From: Lichenicoccus roseus
GTDB lineage: Bacteria > Pseudomonadota > Alphaproteobacteria > Acetobacterales > Acetobacteraceae
Assembly (NCBI RefSeq): GCF_005844085.1
Contig: NZ_VCDI01000001.1
Span: forward strand, 124,001 to 188,000
Direction of reading: 5' to 3'
Length of the DNA stretch: 64,000 nucleotides
Program-made: the position numbers and the translations under genes
The notes under the pieces: model-generated
Databases searched by the model: none
Seen by the model: the letters and a program-made list of their open reading frames with translations, nothing else
Told to the model about the DNA's origin: nothing
Shown: positions 54,290 to 62,167 of the stretch, piece after piece
Position numbering within the stretch: the stretch's first letter is position 1
Layout: every line of letters begins with the position of its first letter

Positions 54290-55627
54290 TTACCTGCCTG
54301 TCGACGAGTAGCCCGCCCAGACCCACTCCAGCGCCTCCGGCAGCGTCTGCGCCAGGGTCGGCTTGTCGACGTGCGCCGCGTTGCGCGCGAACACGAACTG
54401 GTAGCGGTAGTCCGCCGCCGCCAGCACCCTGGCGGTGTGCTCGTTGGCCAGGACCCAGTCGTGCATGCCGTCGGCCAGTGCAGCCGCCGGGTAGAACAGG
54501 TCGCGGTCGCCGGTCTCGAACCAGTAGCGGATCGGCTTGCGCGGCGCGTTTGCGATGAGCGGCACGCCGGTGCCGCCGGTCGCGGCCGTGATGTGCAGCC
54601 CGTCGACCGCCTGCGGGGCATGCGCGGGACCCGGCCAGTCGTCGTGGTATTCCCACGCCCCGCCCGGCAGCGCGCTGTCGTGCGGCCATTGCTGGTTCAC
54701 CATGGTCGGCGAGTAGGCCAGCACGCGGTGGTACCATTCCGGATGGAACCAGGCCATCGTGAAGGCGGCGACGCCGCTGGAACTGATGCCCATGGTGGCG
54801 CGCCCGTCCGGATCGTGCGTCAGCTTCACGTGTGCCGTCTGCTCGACGCGCGGCAGCACCTCGTGCTCGACCCACTCGGCATACAGGCCGTTGACCGCGT
54901 CGTATTCGCGGCCGCGCTCGCTGCCCTGCGCATCCTGGCCGCCGGCGCCGATGCCGATCGCCACCATCGGCGGCAGCTTGTGCTGGTGGATCAGGTTGTC
55001 GAGCGTGGTGAAGAACTGGTGCTCGTTGAAGAACCCGGCCGGCCCGCCGTCGCCGAACACGATGAACGGCGCGTTGCGGGGCACGTGCCCGGCCGGAACG
55101 TAGACATCCACCGCGCGCGTCCACTGGCCGGGATGGCTGCTGGTGACGATCATGCCGGACGGGTCGCCAGGCGCTGTGTGCGCGCTGAAGATGGCGGCGT
55201 TGCGGCAGCCGTTGGCGTCGTCGCGCACCATGCCCGGGCGGTAGATCACGCTGTCGTTCGAGGTCATCGTGAACGACACCACGCGCCCGGCGGGCACGCC
55301 GTCATGGTGCATCGTGTCCGGGGACACAGGATGCGTCGGCCCGATGATGAAGTTGCCGCGGGCGCCGGTTGATGGCACCGCGCGGTCGGCGAGCTCGGTG
55401 GCGCGCGGGTAGTCCGGGTTGGCTGGATCGCGCGTCGGCGCCTGGGTCTTGAGGTCGAGGCCCCTGGTGTCGATGTAGAACGGCGCCGAGGCCGAACTGG
55501 TGTTGGCGCCGGGTGGCACGGCCGCGTTATCGGTGGCGCAGGCAGCGTCGGCGGCACGCCCCTCGGAGGAAATCGCGGCGCAGCACAGGGCGCCGCCGAG
55601 GGCGGCGTAGGCAAAGGCACGTTTCAT
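54290..55627 (-). CDS. exported alpha/beta-hydrolase, Fes/esterase D-like
   Basis: A 445-residue exported hydrolase. After a signal peptide (MKRAFAYAALGGALCCAAISSEGRA) comes an N-terminal beta-rich domain with VSFTMTSNDSVIYRPGM, and then the esterase domain of the enterochelin-esterase/esterase D type (PF00756). WTRAVDVYVPAGHVP and PFIVFGDGG lead to the nucleophile in MGISSSGVAAF, and acid and histidine follow (WFETGDRDLFYP; RNAAHVDKP). The substrate could be a siderophore, glucan ester or other ester. ATG 55627 begins the signal peptide. It precedes the S9 gene on the same strand. Confidence 0.87.
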   Translation of the reverse strand: MKRAFAYAALGGALCCAAISSEGRAADAACATDNAAVPPGANTSSASAPFYIDTRGLDLKTQAPTRDPANPDYPRATELADRAVPSTGARGNFIIGPTHPVSPDTMHHDGVPAGRVVSFTMTSNDSVIYRPGMVRDDANGCRNAAIFSAHTAPGDPSGMIVTSSHPGQWTRAVDVYVPAGHVPRNAPFIVFGDGGPAGFFNEHQFFTTLDNLIHQHKLPPMVAIGIGAGGQDAQGSERGREYDAVNGLYAEWVEHEVLPRVEQTAHVKLTHDPDGRATMGISSSGVAAFTMAWFHPEWYHRVLAYSPTMVNQQWPHDSALPGGAWEYHDDWPGPAHAPQAVDGLHITAATGGTGVPLIANAPRKPIRYWFETGDRDLFYPAAALADGMHDWVLANEHTARVLAAADYRYQFVFARNAAHVDKPTLAQTLPEALEWVWAGYSSTGR

Positions 55628-55690
55628 GTTCTGGCGTCTCCCGGTCGGGATCCCGACCAAGACGGACGCTATCGGCGCCGCATTACGCGG

Positions 55691-56533
55691 TCAAACCGGT
55701 GCGGCAGGCAGATCGACGTGCCCCTCGATGCAGGTCGCGACCGCGCCGCCGATCCAGATGGCGGCATCGCGACGCTCGACATGCACCACGCCGCGGCGAC
55801 CGAGCACGGTGCCCTGCCGGGCGACGTAGCGCGGCGGCGCCAGGCCGGCGCCGATCAGCCACTGCGCCAGCCCGGCATTGAGGCTGCCGGTGACCGGGTC
55901 CTCGGTGCGATCGAAGCCGCGCACCTCGAAGGCGGCCTCGTCGCCGTCGACCTCGGGGTCCCAGGGGGCGACCAGGCCGATATCCAGCCCGGCGAGCAGG
56001 CTGAAATCCGGCCGCACCGCGAGCAGTTCTGCGCGGGTCGCCAGCATGAGACCGATCCAGCCGGGGCCGTTATCGATCCATTGCGCCTGCCGGATCGCGT
56101 TGCGCGCCAGGCCGAGGGCGTTGGCGATGCGATCGAGCAGGCCCGCCTCCACGTCGCCGGTGCGCAGCAGGGGCGGCGCGGCGAAGGCCAGCCGGCCGGC
56201 ATCGCGGCGGATCCGGATCAGCCCGGCGCCGCATTCCTGCACAACCTGGTCGGAGCGAGGCACGCCGCCGGCCTGCAGCCAGGCATGGCAGGATCCGAGA
56301 GTCGGGTGGCCGGCGAACGGGAGTTCGCGATCCGGCGTGAAGATGCGCACGCGGTAGTCGGCCGCGAGCTGCGTCGGCCGCAGCAGGAAGGTGGTCTCGC
56401 TCAGGTTGGTCCAGTTGGCGAAGGCCTGCATGGTCGCGCCGTCGAGCGCGTCGGCGTCGTGCACCACGGCGAGCGGATTGCCGAGCAGTGGCGTCTCGGT
56501 GAACACGTCGACCTGTCGGAACACGAACTTCAT
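55691..56533 (-). CDS. PhzF-family isomerase
   Basis: A 280-residue two-domain diaminopimelate-epimerase-fold protein of the PhzF/YddE family. The catalytic glutamate is E46 in LSETTFLL, and the family motifs FTETPLLGNPLAVV, FTPDRELPFAGHPTLGSCHAW and GFDRTEDPVTGSLNAGLAQWL are all present. PhzF isomerises a phenazine precursor, but most genomic members have no known role, and no phenazine genes are nearby. ATG 56533 starts at the conserved MKFVFRQVDVF; the longer frame is not coding in character. Confidence 0.92.
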   Translation of the reverse strand: MKFVFRQVDVFTETPLLGNPLAVVHDADALDGATMQAFANWTNLSETTFLLRPTQLAADYRVRIFTPDRELPFAGHPTLGSCHAWLQAGGVPRSDQVVQECGAGLIRIRRDAGRLAFAAPPLLRTGDVEAGLLDRIANALGLARNAIRQAQWIDNGPGWIGLMLATRAELLAVRPDFSLLAGLDIGLVAPWDPEVDGDEAAFEVRGFDRTEDPVTGSLNAGLAQWLIGAGLAPPRYVARQGTVLGRRGVVHVERRDAAIWIGGAVATCIEGHVDLPAAPV

Positions 56534-56606
56534 GGGCGATAGCCCCTTCCCTGTATCGGATGCAGGAGGACACCCATCTGGCAGTCCCGGCCTCCCGGAG
56601 GACAGC

Positions 56607-56939
56607 ATGCGCCGTTTCCTGGACACGATCATCCCGGCGGGTTTCGCCATCGCGCTGGCCGGCTGCGCCGGACCGGTGCGGGAAACCGACGCCGCCTGCG
56701 TCCACCGCTACTACGATCTACCCAACCGCACGATGCCGTTCCAGTCGGCGGTCGTTACGTGCCACCCGGAAGGTCCGATCGATCTCACCGGCGACCGCTA
56801 CTACCAGCTGCTCGCCAGCAGCCTGAACGTGCCGTACGTGACGCGCACGCCGGCGGCGGACAGCCGGCTGGTGGTGACCGGCAGCCGCATCGCGCAGCCC
56901 ACCGATCGACCAGCCGACCCGCAGCTCAGCTTCTACTGA
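56607..56939 (+). CDS. small Cys-rich lipoprotein, paralogue of 13752
   Basis: A 110-residue predicted lipoprotein (lipobox LAGC, lipidated C20). The mature region has C31-V-H-R-Y-Y-D, C52 and DLTG (59-62), then LNVPYVTR. The protein at 13752 shows the same order of features with similar spacing. ATG 56607 has CGGAGGA just upstream, a strong ribosome binding site. It is divergent from the PhzF gene and its 3' end overlaps the converging S9 peptidase gene by 7 bp. Function unknown. Confidence 0.78.
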   Translation: MRRFLDTIIPAGFAIALAGCAGPVRETDAACVHRYYDLPNRTMPFQSAVVTCHPEGPIDLTGDRYYQLLASSLNVPYVTRTPAADSRLVVTGSRIAQPTDRPADPQLSFY

Positions 56940-58951
56940 CGGCGGTCGGCAGCCGGGGCAGCCGGCTTCAGGTAGCGGTCGAACCAGGCCAGGGTGCGGC
57001 GGTTGGCGTCGGCGCTGCTGGCCGGATCCTTCATGCCGTGGCCCTGGCCGGAATACACCACGAACTGCGTCGGCACGCCGAGCGTGTGCAGCGCGTGGTA
57101 GAATTCCTGTGTCTGCGGCAGCGGGCATTCGACATCGGCGTCGCCGGCATATTCCAGCGTCGGCGTATGTACCTTCGTGATAAAGGTCATCGGCGAGGAT
57201 TTCGCGTAGATCGCCGGATCGGCATAGATCGAGGCGCCGAAGAACGGCAGCATCCACTGGTCGATGCCGTTCTCGCCATAGTAGGATTGCCAGTTCGAGA
57301 TGCCGGCGCCGGCGACCGCGGCGCGGAAGCGGTCGGTCTGGGTGACCGTCCACATCGTCATGTAGCCGCCATAGCTATAGCCGGTCAGGCCGAGCCGGGT
57401 GTCGTCGACGGGCACAGTGCGCTCGACCGCATCGATGCCGGCCATGATGTCGCGCAGGTCGCCATGGCCGAAATCGCGCACGTTGGCCTGCGCGAACGCC
57501 TCGCCCTGGCCGAAGCTGCCGCGCGGGTTGGGCAGGAAAACCCGGTAGCCGGCCTTCAGCAGGAACAAGGTGTCGCCGCGCGGGGTCAGGTAGTACGGCG
57601 TCCAGGCCGCCGACGGGCCGCCATGCACGTTGACGATCAGGGCATCTTTCCGGCCATTCATCGCGTCCGGCGCATCGGGCGGCGACAGCAGCCAGCCCTG
57701 CACCTGGTACTGGTCGCTCTTCCAGACGATGCTCTGCACGCGGGCGGCGGCGGAGCGGCCGGCATTCTCGTGCGTGAGCGTGCGCCAATGCCCGATCGGC
57801 CCGACCTGAACTTCCGGCGGCGCTGTAAAGGTCTGCCGGATCGTGGCCGAGATGCCGCCGCCGCAGGACAGGCCGGAGCCGTACAACGTCGGAGACAGGT
57901 CGGCCTGGCCGGACCACAACACGGCGGGCACGACGCCAGGTTTCAGGGCAAGCACCTGCGTTGCCGGCCCGGCCAGGCTGCCCCCGACCAGATCCGGCCC
58001 GCATGACCAGGACAGCGAGGTGATGGTGGCGGTGGCGCCCTGGGTAAGGTTCGCGGGTTGCGCCGGATGGTCGAGCGGCAGCACGAAGGCGTCGCCACCG
58101 GTCGAGCCGAAATCGCTCATGATGCCGCCGATGAAGGCGACCCGGCTGCCATCGGCGGACACCACCGGATCGGCGAGCTGCTGGCGCTGCGGCGGCGCGT
58201 AGAGCAGGCGTTCCGTGCCATCGGAGAAGTCGTAGAGCCGGGCGGTCCACCAGTTGTCGTCACCGTTGCCGGGCGACGCGGTGCCGACGAACTCCGGCGG
58301 ACGCGTCCCGTGCGGCCGCCAGTCGTACTGGTAGACATAGAGCCCGGCCGGCGATTGCCAGTGCACCGCGCCGCCGGCGATGGTGGCGATGCGCTGCTCG
58401 TCCTGCTGCGCGCCGATCTCGCCGACCAGCTTCGCTGCGGCCTGGGTCGCGCCCGGCTCCTTGTGCGCGTTGGCGGTGGCAAGCACGGCGAGCGCACCGT
58501 CAGGCCCGTAGCGCAGATCCTGCAGGGTGCCCTTGAACGACAGCAGCCGCACCAGGCCGCCGCCGTCCGCACGCACGCCATAGACGGCGCGCGGCCCGGT
58601 CGGCGACGGCTGCAGGACGAACGCGAGGCGCCGGCTGTCCGGCATCCAGGCGAGGCTGGACGGTATGCAGTCGGGACCCGAGCAGGGCAGACGCAGCCTG
58701 ACCGGAGCGTGGTCGCCATGCACGGCGCGTATCAGCACCGAGGTCGCGACATCCTGGCTCTCGTTCTCCGGCAGGTCCGCTTCGAGCGAAGCAACCAGAC
58801 TGCCGTCAGGGGAGAGGGCGATCTCGCCGAACTGGTGGAGCGGCGAATTGGCGGGCGGTGCGGCGAGCGTTGGGAGTGTGGCGGAGAGCAGCAGCGCGGC
58901 GGTGGTTCGCAGCATCGCACCGGGCAGGCATGAGCGTGTATCGAGGCTCAT
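56933..58951 (-). CDS. exported S9-family prolyl oligopeptidase-like peptidase (copy 2)
   Basis: A 672-residue paralogue of the peptidase at 52272, with the same propeller-plus-hydrolase plan. The catalytic serine is S526 in GYSYGGYMTMW, Asp in AGDADVECPLPQ and His in GQGHGM. The oxyanion segment is VNVHGGPSAAW. The signal peptide is MLRTTAALLLSATLPTLA. ATG 58951 has a modest GGA upstream; ATG 58915 would match the start of the paralogue (MLR...) and is equally likely. The two copies flank an esterase, a PhzF protein and a lipoprotein, suggesting duplication and separation. Confidence 0.92.
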   Translation of the reverse strand: MSLDTRSCLPGAMLRTTAALLLSATLPTLAAPPANSPLHQFGEIALSPDGSLVASLEADLPENESQDVATSVLIRAVHGDHAPVRLRLPCSGPDCIPSSLAWMPDSRRLAFVLQPSPTGPRAVYGVRADGGGLVRLLSFKGTLQDLRYGPDGALAVLATANAHKEPGATQAAAKLVGEIGAQQDEQRIATIAGGAVHWQSPAGLYVYQYDWRPHGTRPPEFVGTASPGNGDDNWWTARLYDFSDGTERLLYAPPQRQQLADPVVSADGSRVAFIGGIMSDFGSTGGDAFVLPLDHPAQPANLTQGATATITSLSWSCGPDLVGGSLAGPATQVLALKPGVVPAVLWSGQADLSPTLYGSGLSCGGGISATIRQTFTAPPEVQVGPIGHWRTLTHENAGRSAAARVQSIVWKSDQYQVQGWLLSPPDAPDAMNGRKDALIVNVHGGPSAAWTPYYLTPRGDTLFLLKAGYRVFLPNPRGSFGQGEAFAQANVRDFGHGDLRDIMAGIDAVERTVPVDDTRLGLTGYSYGGYMTMWTVTQTDRFRAAVAGAGISNWQSYYGENGIDQWMLPFFGASIYADPAIYAKSSPMTFITKVHTPTLEYAGDADVECPLPQTQEFYHALHTLGVPTQFVVYSGQGHGMKDPASSADANRRTLAWFDRYLKPAAPAADRRQ

Positions 58952-59040
58952 CGATTGGTATTCCAAGGCAGTAAGGCGCCTGCCTGTAGGCTAAGGGCGA
59001 CCCTGTCAACCGCGCCACTCGTTGGTTCGCGTTCATAAAC

Positions 59041-59054
59041 AATGGTTTACCATT
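59041..59054 (+). promoter_or_regulatory. palindrome before nagB
   Basis: AATGGT-TT-ACCATT has perfect 6-bp arms and sits 31-45 bp before the nagB start in a locally AT-rich stretch. It could be a repressor site for the gene. The identity of the regulator is unknown, and it is not a perfect match to the NagR/NagC consensus I know. Confidence 0.4.
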
Positions 59055-59085
59055 CAGCTACCCGATCGAGATGGAGCAAGCTGCC

Positions 59086-59856
59086 ATGCAGATCGTCATC
59101 CGGCCCGACCGTAATACCGCCTGCGCCACCGCCGCTTCGTTGATCGCATCCCAGCTCAACACCAAGCCGGCTAGCGTTCTCGGGCTGGCCACCGGCCGCA
59201 CCATGGAGAGCGTCTACGATGCGCTGGTCGACCTCCATGAGGCCGGAGCTGTCGGTTTTTCCGCAGCCACGAGCTTCAATCTCGACGAATATCTCGCCAT
59301 CGCGCCGGACGATCCGCGCTCCTATCGCAGCACCATGGACCGCCTGCTGTTCGACCGGAACGACATCGATCTCGCGCGCACGCACGTCCCGCACGGCAGC
59401 GGTCCCGGCTCCGGCGGCGCAGCGTACGAGGCGCTGATCCGCGACGCCGGCGGCATCGACCTGCAGTTGCTCGGGATCGGGGAGAACGGCCATATCGGTT
59501 TCAACGAGCCGCTGTCGTCGTTCGCCTCGCGCACGCGCGAGGTGACGCTCGCACCTGCGACACGCAGGCAGAACGCCGCACTGTTCGATGGCGACGAGGA
59601 TGCGGTGCCGAAGCGGGCGATCACCATGGGGATCGCGACCGTCCTGGAGGCGCGACGCATCCTGCTGGTGGTGACCGGGCGCGCCAAGGCCGGCATCCTG
59701 GCCCGCGCGGTCGAGGGGCCGGTCACCGCCATGATCGGCGCGACCGCCCTGCACTTCCATCCCGACTGCCTCGTCGTCGCCGACGAGGACGCGGCGGGCA
59801 ACCTGGCCGAGCGCGAGTACTACGATGCCATGGCCGCGGGCAGCCAGGAGCCATGA
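59086..59856 (+). CDS. nagB: glucosamine-6-phosphate deaminase
   Basis: Converts glucosamine-6-phosphate to fructose-6-phosphate and ammonia, feeding amino sugars into glycolysis. 256 residues. [15 protein letters not shown] is the phosphate loop, D67 in FNLDEYL opens the ring, and H136 and E141 in [10 protein letters not shown] complete the active site. ATG 59086 was chosen because GGAG (59073-59076) is 9 bp before it; ATG 59071 lies on that site. No nagA or transporter is adjacent. The oxalate decarboxylase gene follows after 76 bp. Confidence 0.93.
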   Translation: MQIVIRPDRNTACATAASLIASQLNTKPASVLGLATGRTMESVYDALVDLHEAGAVGFSAATSFNLDEYLAIAPDDPRSYRSTMDRLLFDRNDIDLARTHVPHGSGPGSGGAAYEALIRDAGGIDLQLLGIGENGHIGFNEPLSSFASRTREVTLAPATRRQNAALFDGDEDAVPKRAITMGIATVLEARRILLVVTGRAKAGILARAVEGPVTAMIGATALHFHPDCLVVADEDAAGNLAEREYYDAMAAGSQEP

Positions 59857-59932
59857 CCGCGCGCTGCAACGACGTCTCGCCCGCCCCGTTGCGATGCGGT
59901 CGCGACAGCGATCACGTCACGCGAGGCCATGC

Positions 59933-61147
59933 ATGAACCCGTTCTCCCGCCGGAGTATCCTTTCCACCAGCGCCGCCGCCGCCGGGGGTCTCGCCGCCGC
60001 GGCCGTCGCGCGCGCGCAAGGTGCGCTGCAGCCGGCCCATCTCGGTCGCGGCGCGTCCGATCCGGGTCCGCGCGATACGATCCGGGATGCCGAGAATCCC
60101 GATATCCTGAACCCGCCGCCGACCGACCAGGGCACGCTGCCGAACCTCCGCTTCTCGTTTGCCGACAGCCACATGCGACAGACCGACGGCGGCTGGACCA
60201 GGCAGGTCACGCAGCGCGAGCTCGGCATCTCGACCACCATCGCCGGCGTCAACATGCGCCTGAAGCCGGGCGGCACACGCGAGCTGCACTGGCACAAGGA
60301 AGGCGAGTGGTCGTACATGCTGTACGGCAGCGCACGCATCACCGCCGTCGACCAGAACGGCCGCAACTTCGTCGACGACGTGCACGAGGGCGACCTCTGG
60401 TACTTCCCGTCCGGCGTACCGCACTCGATCCAGGGCCTTGGCAGCGATGGCTGCGAGTTCCTGCTGGTGTTCGACGACGGCAGCTTCAACGAGGAAAGCA
60501 CCTTCCTGCTCAACGACTGGTTCACGCACATCCCGCCGGAGGTGCTGGGCAAGAACTTCGGCGTGCCGGCCTCGATGTTCGGACACACGCCGCCGGAGGA
60601 GCAGCGCTACATCTTCCCGCTGCCGGTACCTGGCCCGCTGAGCGCCGACCGTATCTCCGGCAACGGCGCGGTGCCGGAGAGCTTCAGCTACCGGATGTTG
60701 CAGCAGGCGCCGCAGAAGCTGCCGCACGGCCAGGTGCGCATCGTGGACAGCACCAACTTCAAGGCATCGAAGACAATCTCGGCGGCGCTGGTCGAGATCG
60801 AGCCAGGCGGCATGCGGGAGCTGCATTGGCACCCGAACGCCGCCGAGTGGCAGTACTACCTGTCCGGCGAGGGCCGCATGGGCGTGTTCGCCTCGGGCGG
60901 CAACGCGCGCACCTTCGACTTCCGAGCCGGCGATGTCGGCTACGTGCCGTTCGCGATGGGCCACTACATCGAGAACACCGGCAACCAGACGCTGAAGTTC
61001 CTGGAGATGTTCCGCAGCCCGACCTTCCAGGACATCTCGCTCAACCAGTGGCTGGCGCTGACGCCGCCGGCGCTCGTGCAGGGTCATCTGCAGCTCGGCG
61101 ACCAGTTCACCGCAGCCCTGGACAAGTCCAAGCGCCCGGTGGTCTGA
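59933..61147 (+). CDS. exported bicupin oxalate decarboxylase
   Basis: A 404-residue bicupin that should convert oxalate to formate and CO2 with Mn. A twin-arginine-type signal is seen ([16 protein letters not shown]...ARAQG). Cupin 1 ligands are H119, H121, E125 and H164; cupin 2 ligands are H298, H300, E305 and H344. The active-site lid reads N186-E187-E188-S189-T190, against SENST in the well-studied Bacillus enzyme, so the catalytic Glu is kept but its neighbours differ. ATG 59933 has GAGG about 7 bp upstream and begins the signal. Regulation is not evident. Confidence 0.92.
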   Translation: MNPFSRRSILSTSAAAAGGLAAAAVARAQGALQPAHLGRGASDPGPRDTIRDAENPDILNPPPTDQGTLPNLRFSFADSHMRQTDGGWTRQVTQRELGISTTIAGVNMRLKPGGTRELHWHKEGEWSYMLYGSARITAVDQNGRNFVDDVHEGDLWYFPSGVPHSIQGLGSDGCEFLLVFDDGSFNEESTFLLNDWFTHIPPEVLGKNFGVPASMFGHTPPEEQRYIFPLPVPGPLSADRISGNGAVPESFSYRMLQQAPQKLPHGQVRIVDSTNFKASKTISAALVEIEPGGMRELHWHPNAAEWQYYLSGEGRMGVFASGGNARTFDFRAGDVGYVPFAMGHYIENTGNQTLKFLEMFRSPTFQDISLNQWLALTPPALVQGHLQLGDQFTAALDKSKRPVV

Positions 61148-61178
61148 AATACGGGGCGGCTGGGCCCACGAACGAAAA

Positions 61179-61202
61179 GGGCGGCTCCCGCGGGAGCCGC
61201 CC
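61179..61202. terminator. bidirectional Rho-independent terminator
   Basis: A perfect self-complementary stem, GGGCGGCTCCCG then CGGGAGCCGCCC, flanked by AAAA on the left and CCTTTT on the right. It sits between the converging oxalate decarboxylase and Bax-inhibitor genes and can end transcription from both sides. Confidence 0.85.
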
Positions 61203-61225
61203 TCGCCTTTTGTCCTGCAGATCGA

Positions 61226-62005
61226 TCAGTTGTTCGAGCTGCGCGTGCCGGTCAGCGACAGCAGGAACTGGAAGAGGTTGATGAAATTCAGGTAGAGGTT
61301 CAGCGCATCATACACGCTGCGCTTGGCGGCACCCTCGACGCCCTCGTAGGCGGCGAACTGCGCGTAGCTCAGCTTGATCCGCTGGGTGTCGTAGGCAGTC
61401 AGGCCGGTGAATATGAACACGCCGAGCACGCTGACCAACATCTGCAGGCCGGTGCTGTGCATGAACATGTTGACCACCATGGCGATCAGCAGCCCGACCA
61501 CGCCCATCATCAGGAACGAGCCGAACTTGGTGAGGTCGGTCTTGGTGGTGTAGCCCCACAGGCTCATGGCGCCGAAGGTGGCGGCGGTGATGAAGAACAC
61601 CCGGACCACCGACGTCTCGGTATAGATGAAGAACACGCTGGTCAGGCTGACGCCCATCGCCGCACAGAACAGCCAGAACAGGGTCTGCACAGCCTGGCGT
61701 GACAGCCGGTTCACGCCGAAGCTCAGCACCAGCACGAAGGCCAGCGGCGCGAAGATCGACAGCATGCCAAGCCCGGTCGGGTGCGGCACGATGCGGCCGT
61801 CGGCAAGCTCGACCTGGTTCCAGAACAGGCTGGCCAGCGAGGAATGCGCCACCCCGTACGAAACGATGCCGGTCAGCAGGAGACCGGAGGTCATCCAGTT
61901 GTAGACGCGCAGCATGTAGGCGCGCAGGCCGGCATCGATGACCCCGGCCTGGGCACCCACGCCCATGGCGCGGGAGGTGCTTCGGAAATCGGGATTGAAG
62001 GCCAT
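61226..62005 (-). CDS. Bax inhibitor-1 / YccA family membrane protein
   Basis: A 259-residue, seven-span membrane protein of the BI-1 (TMBIM) family, related to YbhL/YccA. It begins with a cytosolic stretch, then AYMLRVYNWMTSGLLLTGIVSYGVA. Typical motifs are GAMSLWGYTTKTDLTKFGSFLMMGVVGLLIAMVVNMF and the C-terminal FTGLTAYDTQRIKLSY, whose aspartate is part of the pH-sensing pair. Relatives are Ca2+ leak channels or modulate FtsH. It converges on the oxalate decarboxylase gene across a shared terminator. Confidence 0.92.
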   Translation of the reverse strand: MAFNPDFRSTSRAMGVGAQAGVIDAGLRAYMLRVYNWMTSGLLLTGIVSYGVAHSSLASLFWNQVELADGRIVPHPTGLGMLSIFAPLAFVLVLSFGVNRLSRQAVQTLFWLFCAAMGVSLTSVFFIYTETSVVRVFFITAATFGAMSLWGYTTKTDLTKFGSFLMMGVVGLLIAMVVNMFMHSTGLQMLVSVLGVFIFTGLTAYDTQRIKLSYAQFAAYEGVEGAAKRSVYDALNLYLNFINLFQFLLSLTGTRSSNN

Positions 62006-62167
62006 GTGAGATCGGTTCCTCTGGTTCGGTCTATCCGGACCGCAGCGGATATCTTGGTGGTACCGGTTGGCAGGTCAAGCGGAACCGGACCGGCCGGTCT
62101 CACCGGCCGCTTTATTTCGCATTAAGTCGCATCCATCCCCGGCTGCAGCCCATCCCGGCTCCGGCTG

